A DNA stretch of 64,000 nt from Prorocentrum cordatum (GCA_963575745.1 CAUYUJ010000181.1:195207-259206), one strand, 5' to 3'; positions 7,730 through 17,658 are shown, counted from the first letter of the stretch. Program-made: numbers and translations. The notes: generated by a model not told the origin, from the sequence alone.

Positions 7730-8500
7730 TCAGGGGCCTCCCTCGCGGTGCGGAGGCGCACCGCAAGAGAGGAGGGTGCCCTCGACCAGCTCCCATGCAG
7801 CATCCTCGTCCGATGGCACCTCTGGGTAGCGCTCGGGGGGCACGAGCATGGCCGCGAGAATTGGATCCGTCGGCCACTGCAAGGGACCCCCTCCGCTCAA
7901 CGCAGGCTGCGCCTCCAGGAAAGCCTCGCCCAGCAACTCGAGGAAGGGCCTAGGAAGGACCCAGTTGTTCACCTCGAGCGCTGCTGCGGGCCTCGCCACC
8001 AGGCCGCGCTTGAGCATGGCCACCGAGAGGTGCGGACAGTGCACGGCCCGGGCCTGGCCGAAGGATGACAGCGAGCCTCCGAAGTCGGCCACGTCGAAGG
8101 CAACTGAAGAGGCCTCTGGGAGAGCAGCGAGCGCCTTCACCGACTCCAGTTGCCAGATCGACGCCACACGATGAGCCACACAAGCTTGGTGCACCAATAC
8201 TCCAGCCACTCCTGCCGCCGCTGCGGCGGCCAGGAATAATAAGCCAGCTCTGATGCCGCCATTTTCCTTCCGCAACTCCTTCACCCAGAACCTGTTCAGC
8301 AGATCAGCTCCCCACACTTGTTCTCGAGGTCGCACAGGCGAGCCCTGCGTGCCAATAGTGTTCACCGTCGCTGTCCAAGATGATGTCGGCGGTGTTACAA
8401 GAACTCCCAGAATGGCACCTGACTGAATCCTTGCGGTGATTTTGTCTAAAAATGTTGAATCTTCCAGCTTCAAAGTCATTGATGTTTCACTGCAATCAAT
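7730..8500 (-). pseudogene. Degenerate methylase-like retroelement ORF
   Basis: The minus frame FLDKITARIQSGAILGVLVTPPTSSW followed by PVRPREQVWG, then AGVAGVLVHQA.. and SVAFDVADFGGS, follows the order of an ORF often found with dinoflagellate and plant retroelements: a PPC(S/T)S-W motif like motif IV of cytosine-C5 methyltransferases, a WG segment, a GV..LExP segment and a DFC.FG segment. Here the key cysteine is threonine (TPPTSSW) and the other signatures are blurred, so activity is unlikely. The frame runs on through a homopolymer into the neighbouring LINE tail, so its full ORF length is misleading. The family match is from memory and unverified. Confidence 0.4.
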
Positions 8501-8520
8501 ATATAAAACAGCACAGTTGA

Positions 8521-8544
8521 AAAAAAAAAAAAAAAAAAAAAAAG
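8521..8544 (+). repeat. Poly(A) tract
   Basis: 24 A residues in the plus strand at the junction between the methylase-like relic and the LINE-1 tail. It could be the tail of a retroposed plus-strand transcript ending here, or a simple tract. Confidence 0.8.
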
Positions 8545-8696
8545 TGGCGCAGCCCATAATACTACTGAAGTCGTCGCCAGCTCTGGGTCCCCAGCCAAGA
8601 TGCAACGCATAGGATTGCCGATGGGCGCGCCCCGCAGGTGCTGGTGGCAGCGTTGGGACTTGGACCCACTCCACACACGGGGGCATCGGGCGCTCG

Positions 8697-9060
8697 TCAA
8701 CCACAGCAGCCTGCCTCTTGCCAGGTAACGCTGGTCGCGTTGGCGCAGTCGCCCGAAGCCCACGCGTGCGTTTGTCCACAGCCGACTGCTGGCCCAGACG
8801 CTGCCATGCTGCAACTGCCTCGTCGTCCATGGGGATCAGTGGATGCCATAATGTGGCCAAGACATGCTCCCGTCGGGCGCCTGAGATGCCTTAGCAATCC
8901 TGATCGATCCGAGAAGCTGGCGCCACAACATAGGCAATCAACACCGTCAGCAAAGTACTGCGCCATGTCCTTTGGCTGGTGCACTCGAGTCCAGTGACCT
9001 CGATACCCAGCAACTGTTTGGAAAACCTGATCGCGCTCATAGCAGAAATAACTTGTTACT
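8697..9060 (-). pseudogene. LINE-1 C-terminal C2H2-type finger region
   Basis: Out of frame with the RT just upstream; a ~1-nt shift near 9045-9060 moves the reading from the RT end into YFCYERDQVFQTVAGYRGHW. This is a finger whose second Cys appears as Arg. It is followed by a better one, CLCCGASFSDRSGLLRHL, with a terminal Cys in place of the second His. C2H2 fingers after the RT are typical of dinoflagellate LINEs and probably help target or bind nucleic acid. The frameshift and lost Cys point to decay. Confidence 0.6.
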
Positions 9061-11115
9061 GAATGTGCGCCATCGCCTCTTGGGATCAGCCCAGGGTATA
9101 CCAGCAGTATCTTCCGCAACATGAAGGAGTCCCTGTGCTGATCCATTCGCTGCGCAGAAAAAACTCATCCAGGCACTGCGCAAGTGCCTATGACATACCC
9201 TCCGGTCCTTCGCAACATATCTCATCCATGAGGCAATGCCTGGAATATTCCTGGGGCCGTCGTCTGGAGCATCGTGACAATACCTTTTGAGCCAAAGAAA
9301 GTCCTCCACTACAAGTGATGCCCATGACGATGAAGTACCCAGCGTAGCATCCAAGATCAGCCGCAATGTAGGAGATCCTGAATGCACCAGCCGAGCCACA
9401 TAGCGTAGCCTTCGGAAGCGCAAAACCTCACAAAACTCCATCCTGTTGGCGATTACCAATACTTCTGAATCTGTGGTACGACCGACAGTGAGCAGGCTGT
9501 GCAATTTCCTGGTGCCCACTCGGTAACCTGATAGCAGCGCATGGTTCAACTTGGTCGTGCAAGATGCCGAAATCTTGTCCCATGTCTCCGCCTGAAAGAA
9601 CAAATTCGTGCTGCACAGCGCATCGATATACTTGAGCTTGTCCTTCATGGCAATCTCGTACTTGATAACAGATGCCCTTAAGGGCCTCAGTGCCGTAGAG
9701 TGCTTGTTCTTCCTCCTGGATACCTCCTGTCCTGTGCTCCCATCGCCAGTGTAGATGCCACCTACATGCTTGTAAGCCTGCTCAAGCACGATGCGATCGT
9801 TCGATGTGCTATCTAACGCAATGGCTGAGAGCTTGGCCATGGTCCGCTTCGCGTGCAGGGAACCCTCGCCATTGTAGGAGATAACCGCGGCAGTCTTGCC
9901 CTTCCCGGAATGAAGTCGAAAGCCTGATCCTAGCATGTGCTTCCTCACAATCCTGCCGAGCAGCGATACTTGATCACGTGCTGCTGTGGGATCGTAGCAT
10001 GGGGAGCAACAGCCTGAATCATCAACGAAGGTGGAATCCGTGAACGTGTCGCTCTCCACTGTGAGGCCCTGGGAGAATACCTGCTCGGATGCATCAATAC
10101 AATCTTTGAGGTCCATGGCAATGCCAGCCTGCTGCATATCAAATCTTATTCCTCTCAATGGTCGGGCGTAAACGACATTGAAGAAGAAGTCTGCTAGGGG
10201 ATTCCCAGCCCGAGAGCTCCTTTGCGAAACAATCCACTGCGCATCTCCTGGCACCCTGAAGTGGGTGAGCCGATGTGCTTCGATCACTTGCGCAACCAGA
10301 TGTTGGTCAACCCTGGAGTCGACCAACACTGGCGCCGCTAGAACAACCTCCAGCAGCGGGTGTGCCAGCGCATTGGCATTGTCTAGGACCTGGTTGATGT
10401 ACTTCTCGGTTCCCTTGAGCGGGATCCCAGCCTGTCGCAAAAGTGAGTAGAATGCGGCCACCAAATCCACGAACAATACTATGGCAATAAACTTCCTGGC
10501 CTTGACAATGTGTCTGAGGACTCGCACCATCTGAGAAGCCATGCCAGCACAACGGCCCTTGATACCCCCAGTCTGCGAGTCCACCATGAGTATCTCAATG
10601 CAATCCGTCATGGCTGCTCGAAGGAACGCGTGGTGATGCTTGGTAACGTCCGAGTTCAGCATGATCGAGCGGTACATCTCAGCCGTCATCCTGCCGCTCT
10701 TGCCCCTGTGGAGTCCGCATGCCAGTCCTGCTTTATGCATAGCCGCCTCCTGCACCAGAAGTCCAGCCTTAGCTGTAATAGCCAGGATATGCGGCAGAAC
10801 AGCCGCAGGCGCAGCTTTGAGGACAGCATTCTGAACTAAATCATGGCCAGGTGCGCGGTGGGCTTTAACCCCTCGCATTCGGGTGGCAAGCCATGCCGGA
10901 GACGGAATCGCTGAGATAGGCCGCGGGAAACCAAGAGCATGATTCAGAGTAGGCTGATTGTACTCAGTTTGCAGAGCCGATGCAGTACACTCGTATCCAT
11001 CCTCAAGTTGGGCAAAGTGTCGCCTCAAGGTCTCGGCCCACTCCAGCTCGGAGGTGATGACTGAACCGTCTTGCTTGAATCGCTGAGGAAGGAGAGTGTG
11101 GTCGCATCGCGTTGC
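9037..11115 (-). CDS. LINE-1 reverse transcriptase
   Basis: Non-LTR RT. Motif A is IVLFVDLVAAFYS near 10470, motif B is SSRAGNPLADFFFNVV, motif C is TFVDDSGCC near 10020 and motif D follows with GKGKTAAVISYNG. The aspartates of motif A and of the VDD box are intact, as is the upstream APGHDLVQNAVLK segment. After the palm comes the usual LINE connection (GGIYTGDG.., then LSGYRVGTRKLHSLL). The frame is the same as the endonuclease upstream and is separated from it only by the TAG at 11116-11118, so 11115 is the frame limit, not a start codon. The frame ends at 9037, where the downstream finger region continues in another frame. Long enough for activity if read through. Confidence 0.85.
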   Translation of the reverse strand, partial: ATRCDHTLLPQRFKQDGSVITSELEWAETLRRHFAQLEDGYECTASALQTEYNQPTLNHALGFPRPISAIPSPAWLATRMRGVKAHRAPGHDLVQNAVLKAAPAAVLPHILAITAKAGLLVQEAAMHKAGLACGLHRGKSGRMTAEMYRSIMLNSDVTKHHHAFLRAAMTDCIEILMVDSQTGGIKGRCAGMASQMVRVLRHIVKARKFIAIVLFVDLVAAFYSLLRQAGIPLKGTEKYINQVLDNANALAHPLLEVVLAAPVLVDSRVDQHLVAQVIEAHRLTHFRVPGDAQWIVSQRSSRAGNPLADFFFNVVYARPLRGIRFDMQQAGIAMDLKDCIDASEQVFSQGLTVESDTFTDSTFVDDSGCCSPCYDPTAARDQVSLLGRIVRKHMLGSGFRLHSGKGKTAAVISYNGEGSLHAKRTMAKLSAIALDSTSNDRIVLEQAYKHVGGIYTGDGSTGQEVSRRKNKHSTALRPLRASVIKYEIAMKDKLKYIDALCSTNLFFQAETWDKISASCTTKLNHALLSGYRVGTRKLHSLLTVGRTTDSEVLVIANRMEFCEVLRFRRLRYVARLVHSGSPTLRLILDATLGTSSSWASLVVEDFLWLKRYCHDAPDDGPRNIPGIASWMRYVAKDRRVCHRHLRSAWMSFFCAANGSAQGLLHVAEDTAGIPWADPKRRWRTFSNKLFLL

Positions 11116-12744
11116 CTACTTGCCATTGAACCGCAGTAACCTCTGGAGCCAAACCCATTCATGGTGTCCGTCGTGTAGCATTGCCAATGCGCAAATCTTC
11201 TTGGCGGTCTGCGTAAGAAAATCTTTTCTATCTCTGTTAAGACACCAGGTAAGTGTTCCAGCAGTTGCATCCATAAAGCATCTGGCAGCAGCAAGCATTT
11301 CTTCGATTGTGAACTCCTCGGCCTGAAATACGCCGCATGCCATGGCAAGCTGGCGCATAGGGCCTTCCCAGGGACACTGGGAGGACTCATCAGGGCCCCG
11401 ACTTGCGCATGTGAATGTGTCCAGTTGCCTTGGCAGAAGCCTAGCCAATAGAAAGATAGGTTCCCACGAATGTCTAAAGACCGCTTGCTGTGCACGCCGT
11501 ACGTACCTGCGTAATCTGATAAGCGCCATAGTGCCTGTCTTGATGCATGGCTTCCTAGGAGAGAAACGGCCCTCAGCAAATAACTCAGCTGTGAGCTGGT
11601 TGATCTTGCAATTGAAGTCGTCAACCTGCTGATTGATGTCCGTAGCCCACGGCGCCACTGGCATCTCTAAGAGAGCTTGTCGGAATTTGTTCTGTCTGAT
11701 AGGATCCGCCAATTTCTGCCTGTCGAGCCTCTTTCTCCCTGCTTCGGGTGTTGAGTAATATTTAGCAGCCTTGATGGTGACAACAACTGGCCAGTGGTCA
11801 GGGGATTTGCCACCAAGGTCCAAGTCAGTCATCACGTAGCAGGTCTTCGCACAAGCATGGATGCTGTCCTGCAACAAGATGTAATCCAGTCGATGTAGTG
11901 TTCCACACTTAGCACGAAAAGTTTCAGGATGTTCATGAGGGAGGAACGTGTTAGTGATCTTCATGCTGTACTGATTGGAAACCCTCTGGAGCTCGAATCC
12001 GTTGAAGTCTAGTGAATCTGTCGGCCCGATGCTTCCTGAAACATCTGTGACCTCGCTGCCCATGCGAGCGTTCGCATCTGCCATAATAATAGTCGGTGGG
12101 TGCTGGTCCAAAACAGCTCGTACGTCTTGCCGCCATTTGCGAACATGCTGAGGCGGGTCCATGGTCCCACGTTTGTGGTGAGGAGCATGGATGACTGCCA
12201 CTGTGTGCACCATCATGGGCGCATGTATCTGCACAAGAAGAAATCTTTCGACTGCATGTATCACGTGGACGTGCTTGGTCAACAACTTTAATGGCCCCTT
12301 CTTCCCGCGTGCATAACCAAGCTCAAGGTTGACCAAGAGTGTACACCCAAGCCCTTTGGAGTCCGAGCCTGAGTTGGCAACCAGGAAGCCATCGGACTCG
12401 AACTTACCAGCAGGATGTGATGTCTCCTGGGTGCCAGCCAGTAGCACAGAATCATCTTTGAGCTGTAGCCGAAGATGTCTTGCACGGGCTCTGCGCTCCT
12501 CGTGTCGGGCAAAGTTGTGAACCGATTTGTCGGGACCTTCATTATCATCACCAGAGCATATCGTAACATTGTTGAAGGTCGCAATCTTATAGTCAATTCG
12601 AGTAGGTGCGCGCAGGACTGCCATTCCGCCTTCTCCCTGATCATCGTGCTGCAGTAACTTCTGTTTGTGCACCTCAAAGTGAAAACCATCTTCCAAGAAG
12701 CACGGATATGGTGATGTCGTCGGATTTAAAAACCTTGTAAACTG
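11116..12744 (-). CDS. LINE-1 AP-type endonuclease
   Basis: Endonuclease/exonuclease/phosphatase fold that nicks target DNA for target-primed reverse transcription. Motifs in order: KIATFNNVT (strand 1 Asn), LAGTQETSH (metal-binding Glu), IIMADANARMGS (D-x-N), LHRLDYILL and SPDHWPVVVTI (terminal Asp-His), so all expected catalytic residues are present. The C-terminal ~200 residues form the linker to the RT. The frame is continuous with RNase H upstream and with RT downstream; TAG codons at 12745-12747 and 11116-11118 are the only breaks. A start is listed by frame as TTG at 12696, which is not convincing. The natural product was probably one RNase H-endonuclease-RT polyprotein. Confidence 0.82.
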   Translation of the reverse strand, partial: QFTRFLNPTTSPYPCFLEDGFHFEVHKQKLLQHDDQGEGGMAVLRAPTRIDYKIATFNNVTICSGDDNEGPDKSVHNFARHEERRARARHLRLQLKDDSVLLAGTQETSHPAGKFESDGFLVANSGSDSKGLGCTLLVNLELGYARGKKGPLKLLTKHVHVIHAVERFLLVQIHAPMMVHTVAVIHAPHHKRGTMDPPQHVRKWRQDVRAVLDQHPPTIIMADANARMGSEVTDVSGSIGPTDSLDFNGFELQRVSNQYSMKITNTFLPHEHPETFRAKCGTLHRLDYILLQDSIHACAKTCYVMTDLDLGGKSPDHWPVVVTIKAAKYYSTPEAGRKRLDRQKLADPIRQNKFRQALLEMPVAPWATDINQQVDDFNCKINQLTAELFAEGRFSPRKPCIKTGTMALIRLRRYVRRAQQAVFRHSWEPIFLLARLLPRQLDTFTCASRGPDESSQCPWEGPMRQLAMACGVFQAEEFTIEEMLAAARCFMDATAGTLTWCLNRDRKDFLTQTAKKICALAMLHDGHHEWVWLQRLLRFNGK

Positions 12745-14004
12745 CTACTCAGCATCTACCGTATACTTCAGTGCTTGACGTGGAGCCTGCGGTAGGTCTG
12801 GTGGCACATTGGATTCTTTAGTAAAGTGCCTGGATATCGAGTCGACTGCTTCGTTCCATGGGTAGTCCTGGCGACCTGGTTCCTGCACCACTGATATCGG
12901 ACGCACGCGCTGCACGTCTCTGAGAACAGTGGCCGCCATCTTGTCCAACTCAGAAACCAAGGCAACGCGACTCAAAGCTTTGTCGACCGCCGCCATATTG
13001 TCGCAGATGATGTACACCTGCTCATCGAAGGGCAACTGAAGAGAAAAGATAGCCGCCCAGACAACGCCCAAAAGTTCAACCTCAGTGCTGTGGGTCTGCT
13101 CGGCCATGTTGTCAAAGGAGTGAGATGTCGCCGCTCGTGCCGCCACATAGCCCTGGCACGCGAACCCCATGGGGTCCTGCATGGCGTGGGCCAGCGCGAA
13201 CGCCGCCAGCTCGGGAGACTTGGAGTACAGAGATGCGTCTGTATAAACGTGATGCGTGGCCTGGCCCGTGCTTGGACGGGGAGGGTGCATGCGCAGAGCC
13301 AAGTCAGCAAACTGATGCAATAGCATACCACGGTAGTCCCAAGAGAGCTGTAACCGCCACTGTATCTGATCAAACAACTCTGGTAACGTAGGGACATGCT
13401 TAACTTGACAATTTGCTGCCATAGCTGGCTGCGAAGCTGTATGATCAACGTGCGCGTTGGGGCTGTCGATCTCCATGCCAGCATGGTGCTGTGGAACCAC
13501 AGCACTACCCCTCGCCAAATCGCCTATCTGAAATAAATTCGGTGAATTCTCGTTGTGGCCGAACATGCAGTTGTAGATGTCGACCGTGAATGCTCCTCTC
13601 GCTCCGCCCGATGGCGCTGGAGAAGACGACTGCAACGTAGGCAGGCACCCCAAAGCCTCTTGGCGATGCCGTTGACTGCCTGGCGGTCGGTACCCTCTGG
13701 CGCACATGCGCTGCGTCGATGGGGGCGCTGGGCAGCGCGCGCCGAAGGCCGAGGCCAACGGTCGGTGCCCCCTGGCGCCCCTTTGAGCAGCTTGGTACGC
13801 TGAGCAGTGCGTGCCGCTGGGCTCATGAGTAAATTCAAAGCTAAGCATGCCTGAATGACTAGAGCGGTCGATACTCACACCTTCACCCGCTGCTTCATGT
13901 AGATGTGAACTGCTTGAATTCTCACCGACGGAGTCCCCAATCTCGTCGGTGTAGGTGCGCAACTCCAGCGCTGGGGCAGAGTGCACAGCGCGCTGATGCT
14001 GCAC
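12745..14004 (-). CDS. LINE-1 RNase H domain, N-terminal to the endonuclease
   Basis: 419 codons ending at TAG 12745. The N-terminal ~200 residues are low-complexity. The RNase H fold follows: HHVYTDAS (first Asp, near 13240), HSTEVELLGVVWAA (Glu), YIICDNMAAVDKAL (second Asp) and WNEAVDSISRH (last Asp), so the D-E-D-D set is complete. RNase H degrades the RNA of the cDNA hybrid. In most LINEs with this domain it lies C-terminal to RT; here it is N-terminal to the endonuclease in the same frame. The listed start is GTG at 14004, 20 nt after the ORF1 stop, which suggests re-initiation or a frameshift between ORF1 and ORF2. Confidence 0.75.
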   Translation of the reverse strand: MQHQRAVHSAPALELRTYTDEIGDSVGENSSSSHLHEAAGEGVSIDRSSHSGMLSFEFTHEPSGTHCSAYQAAQRGARGHRPLASAFGARCPAPPSTQRMCARGYRPPGSQRHRQEALGCLPTLQSSSPAPSGGARGAFTVDIYNCMFGHNENSPNLFQIGDLARGSAVVPQHHAGMEIDSPNAHVDHTASQPAMAANCQVKHVPTLPELFDQIQWRLQLSWDYRGMLLHQFADLALRMHPPRPSTGQATHHVYTDASLYSKSPELAAFALAHAMQDPMGFACQGYVAARAATSHSFDNMAEQTHSTEVELLGVVWAAIFSLQLPFDEQVYIICDNMAAVDKALSRVALVSELDKMAATVLRDVQRVRPISVVQEPGRQDYPWNEAVDSISRHFTKESNVPPDLPQAPRQALKYTVDAE

Positions 14005-14024
14005 CTCTGGAGACCCAGCTGATG

Positions 14025-15755
14025 CTAGCCTCCTCCGTGCGCCACGCCTGGGATGTGAAAACCTGCCTCCCGACGTACCTCCTCTGAGTTGCCGAGGTCG
14101 TCAGGCTTGCCGCGACGAAGGCGTTCAGCACGGCCTCCACCTGACCTGCTACGAGTGGAAGAACCCTTACGCTCCTCCGTCTTGGCATCCTGCGCGGTCA
14201 GGTCGAACTGCTGTGGTGCAACTTGGGGACCACAGGGCTGTGAGGTGCCAGGGATGCCGCATGATGATGATGAGTACCAGTGTGAAGGCGACGCCGCCGG
14301 CTGCGCACATGGGGGCGGCGGTGGAGGGGGAGGAACGCCCTTCATCTTGGCAGCAGCTTCCTCGTTGATGTTGCGCTGCTCCTCTTCAAACTGCGCTGCT
14401 GCCCTGGCTTGCTGATCAACTTTGAACTGGCGATGCACCTCCGCCTCCTGACTGAAGTCGAACTCCGCATGGTATCCATCACAAAATAGTCCCTCTGCTT
14501 CTTCATCAATACGCCTCTGCTCATCCTCTGCTTGGGCTTCGTCAAAGTCATGCTGATCTCTGCGGCGCTGCTCCTCCTGCATCTTGGCATAATAATCGCC
14601 AGCGTCGAAGGTGCCCGTGGCAGAGGTCTCCGATACTGGGCACTGCTGAGCTGCAGCCGCAGCAACGTCCTTTGGCATCTGTGACTGAGACGGAATGGAC
14701 ACGGGAGGCCTAGGGGCGGATGTTGCCACAGGCGTCGGCATCTGTGACTGCGACGGTATCGTCTGTGGCTGTGACTGGTGAACTGGAGCATCTCGTTGAT
14801 GTGCGTTCGGCGATGCCTGGGTCTGAGGGATCTCTGTCTGCCCATTCGACGCGCCGAACTGTGCAAATAGAAATTGCAACTTCATCGCCTGCATTTGAGA
14901 CTCCTGCTGTTGTGCATGAATCTGAGCTGCTTGACTCTTCTGCTGATCCAATATCTGCTGCAGCGAGGCGGTGATCTGCGACAATGCATTGATTTTTCCC
15001 TTTCCCAACCCCTCCGCGGGAGGAGGGGGCGGGGGTGGGGGGCGGGCCAATCCAGCCGCAGTCCCCTGGGCACTCCTGCGCTGCGGCGCCTGAGGTGGTG
15101 GCGGTGGTGGCCGAGCAGGCACATTGCCTTGATCAACTTGCATATGAGAATCCATGTCGGCAGAGAGATGCTTGTGCTGGTCCTGAACAAATGTACTGAG
15201 CTGCTCTTTTGCCAAAGTAAACTGTTTGTGCAAATCATCTCTCTCATTGACCAACTCACCAAGCTGCTTCTCAACTCTTTCTATCTTATATTTAAGTATC
15301 TCTGCTCCCTTGCTGATTGACTTCTGCTGCTCGGCCTCAGGCAAAAGCTGCAATATGGCTGCCTTCAGAACAGAAGCTTCCGTGGTCTCGATGGCGGCTG
15401 ACTTGCCTGCGGCCTTGAGAGATCTGATTAGCTCCGCCAATTGGTATATCCTCTTCCACTGCTTCTGTTTGTACTCCTTGACTCTTTCCTTTTCCTCGGG
15501 GGGCGGCGGTGGGATCCACGATTCGGCAACTCTGGCAAGATTTGGATGCATCGGCCCTATTTCATTGATAACTTTACGAACTGGACCTTCTTTCCTCTTG
15601 CGGCTTGCCGATCTGTCACGAGCATCCTGCTTGGACTTCCCACGTGATGACGTTCTCTTAGCTCCATTCTGCTGATAGGCGCTGCCGCACTGCTTACAAT
15701 ACCAGAAAGAACTTCCGTTGGTGGTGTTGCACTTCGAACATTTCCAGCCTCCCAT
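14025..15755 (-). CDS. LINE-1 ORF1: Cys4 finger and coiled-coil protein
   Basis: Start chosen at ATG 15755 (MGGWKC), giving 576 residues; the frame is open further upstream but only as GC-rich filler. Residues 4-24 form a RanBP2-like finger: W4, C6, C9, N13, C20, C23. A basic region (40-62) follows, then a coiled coil at about 141-200 (ILKYKIERVEKQLGELVNERDD). The rest is Pro/Gln-rich, with poly-Pro stretches and a second helix-rich, Glu/Gln-rich region. A W-x-C-x2-C...C-x2-C finger followed by a coiled coil is the usual dinoflagellate LINE ORF1 plan; it is expected to form oligomers and bind element RNA. It ends at TAG 14025-14027, 20 nt before the RNase H frame. Confidence 0.75.
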   Translation of the reverse strand: MGGWKCSKCNTTNGSSFWYCKQCGSAYQQNGAKRTSSRGKSKQDARDRSASRKRKEGPVRKVINEIGPMHPNLARVAESWIPPPPPEEKERVKEYKQKQWKRIYQLAELIRSLKAAGKSAAIETTEASVLKAAILQLLPEAEQQKSISKGAEILKYKIERVEKQLGELVNERDDLHKQFTLAKEQLSTFVQDQHKHLSADMDSHMQVDQGNVPARPPPPPPQAPQRRSAQGTAAGLARPPPPPPPPAEGLGKGKINALSQITASLQQILDQQKSQAAQIHAQQQESQMQAMKLQFLFAQFGASNGQTEIPQTQASPNAHQRDAPVHQSQPQTIPSQSQMPTPVATSAPRPPVSIPSQSQMPKDVAAAAAQQCPVSETSATGTFDAGDYYAKMQEEQRRRDQHDFDEAQAEDEQRRIDEEAEGLFCDGYHAEFDFSQEAEVHRQFKVDQQARAAAQFEEEQRNINEEAAAKMKGVPPPPPPPPCAQPAASPSHWYSSSSCGIPGTSQPCGPQVAPQQFDLTAQDAKTEERKGSSTRSRSGGGRAERLRRGKPDDLGNSEEVRREAGFHIPGVAHGGG

Positions 15756-16430
15756 AGCTGAATGATGCTGCCGCAGACGCTCGGCAGCTGCACGTACTCG
15801 TAGCAGCGTGCGGCCCGCAGCACGTAGCCTCCTCAGCCTGCGGTGCCAGGCGGGCTCGGCCTGGCGGAGGCCGTGCGGCCTCGGGCCACGGCCCGCGGCC
15901 TGGCGTCGGCTGTCCCGCTGCAGCCCCGTTGGGGGCAAGCCCAGCGGGCGAGGCGGTCCGCCTATCGCGCGGCGGACGCGCGGGGTCGCCCTGGCGGGGC
16001 GCGCGGCCGCGGTGGGGGGGCGCCGCGCCCCGTTCGATTAGGGCAACGCCTCCTCCTCCGCCTCCTCCTCCTCCCGCTTCTCCCCGCCTCATCCCTCCTC
16101 TCTTCTCCTTCATCGACCGGCGTGCATGAAATGCGAGGCGCGGCGACCCTCTGCCATGGCGGTCCAACGCGCGTGCCCTCTCCACATCCCTCTCCTGCCC
16201 GTCTCCGCCCCCTCCCGCCCTTCACGCTCTCGCTGCGCACGGGCCGACCGTCATCGGCAGCCCACAGCACAGGACAGTGTTGGTGGTGTCCAGCTGCTGC
16301 AGCTTCAGCGGCTTGATCACTACCTCGGCGACTCCAACCGAAGGGGGGAGCAGGCGAGATACGGTCGGGAGCTCTTGTGGATCGCGTGCCGCCGCGGCGG
16401 CCCCGGCGACACGCTGTGCCTCGCAAGGGG
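15756..16430. other. GC-rich stretch, no gene recognised
   Basis: Overlapping open frames on both strands reflect the lack of AT-rich stop codons; no domain is seen. It may hold the 5' end of LINE-1. Confidence 0.4.
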
Positions 16431-16562
16431 GACAGCGTTTCGCTCCGCTCCGCGTGGCGAGAGGCTCGGAAGAGCTCGTGACGTGGATACCTGGGAGCCG
16501 GGAAGGGGATGGCGTGTCGCGCCGAAGAGTGGTGGGCAAAAACCAGCGGAGCGACACGCTTT
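16431..16562. mobile_element. Foldback element, family E, copy 1
   Basis: Ends in an inverted repeat of AGCGTGTCGCTCCGC type (left arm AGCGTTTCGCTCCGC). An internal GGCGTGTCGCGCCG is shared with the copy at 39543-39677. Confidence 0.55.
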
Positions 16563-16599
16563 CCAAAGATGTCCCCAACCGTAGGGGGGGAGGACTGTA

Positions 16600-16800
16600 G
16601 AGAGCCCAGAATCGAATCGATAGGTCGGATCGGCGATCGAAATGAATCGGATCGGCGGAAGTCGGCAGCCAAGTCGGGAGTAGTCGTATCGGCGGAAGTC
16701 GGCAGGCTAGTCAGCCTCCGTTGAGAAATCGGAATCCAAATCGGAATCCGAAGTCGAATCGAACCAGAATCGGAAATCATAAAACTCAAACCGAATCGGA
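16600..16800. repeat. Dispersed repeat family D, copy 1
   Basis: Begins GAGCCCAGAATCGAATCGA and runs as a series of AATCGG / GATCGGCGGAAGTCGGC words. A second copy lies at 25907-26110. Confidence 0.6.
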
Positions 16801-16939
16801 GGAATCGAAACGAGCCCTGCAGGAACGAGACGAAGGGGAGGAGGACGCGGGGGGAGACGAAAGGATGGAAGAGACGAGCACGATGCTCACGACTCGCCTG
16901 CGTACACCTAGCTGACCGCTCTCCCAAAGCACGGGTCAC

Positions 16940-17650
16940 TACCAAGAAGGGCTGCGCCGTCCGGCGGCTCGAAGCCCTGCCGCCCCCGAGTAGAGAAAGA
17001 GAACCCAAAGATCCGATGGTATGATTTGTTCCTGGATTTCGGCCTCCGGGGCCCGCTATCGGCCCTGGGGACCATCAAGAATGGATCTGGGACGAAACAC
17101 CGCCCCCAGGGAAGGGGTCGGGACCTCTTGGGCCGCGGATTGAAGAAAATCATCTCGGCGGATGCCTGGGACTGCGCCGTCTGGCAACTCGCAGCCCTGC
17201 CGCCCCCGACGAGAGTAAGAGAACGATGCACTTGCGCGACTCCTGGCCCCTTCCATAGAGGCCTCCTAGATGGGGTCCGCGTAGATGGGGTCGGAGGATC
17301 GCGCCGCATCGCCGATACATCGGCGATGCATCGGCGATGCATCGGGGATGCACTGGCGACGCATCGTCGACGTCCGCGACGCAGCGGCGACGTCGACGTG
17401 AAGCAAATGGGGCTCCACATCGAGCCGCATCGGCGATGCATCGGCGATGCGGCGCGAACCTCCGACCCCATCTTCTCCGACCCCATCTAGGAGCACTACA
17501 GCTACCAAGAAGGGCTGCGCCGTCTGGCACCTCGCAGCCCTGCCGCCCCCGACGAGCGCAGGAGAACGGTGCAATGGCGCGACTCCTGGCCCCTTCCAGC
17601 AGCAAGTGGGCACACAAACAAAAACGACTAGAGAGACCAATCTAGGGGAG
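16940..17650. repeat. Local repeat cluster: GCCCTGCCGCCCCCGA block (x3) and CATCGGCGATG palindromes
   Basis: Three direct copies of a ~65-bp block (near 16940, 17165 and 17505) containing CTGCGCCGTC and GCCCTGCCGCCCCCGA. Between them, 17290-17460 carries tandem CATCGGCGATG palindromes and a GACGTCGACGTGAAGCAAAT segment found again at 29352-29430. Open frames here are repeat-driven; no gene called. Confidence 0.6.
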
Positions 17651-17658
17651 CACGAGTG

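Noticed and set aside
8521-8544. Poly(A) tail of LINE-1
   Set aside because: LINE-1 runs on the minus strand, where this tract is poly(T); it cannot be that element's tail.
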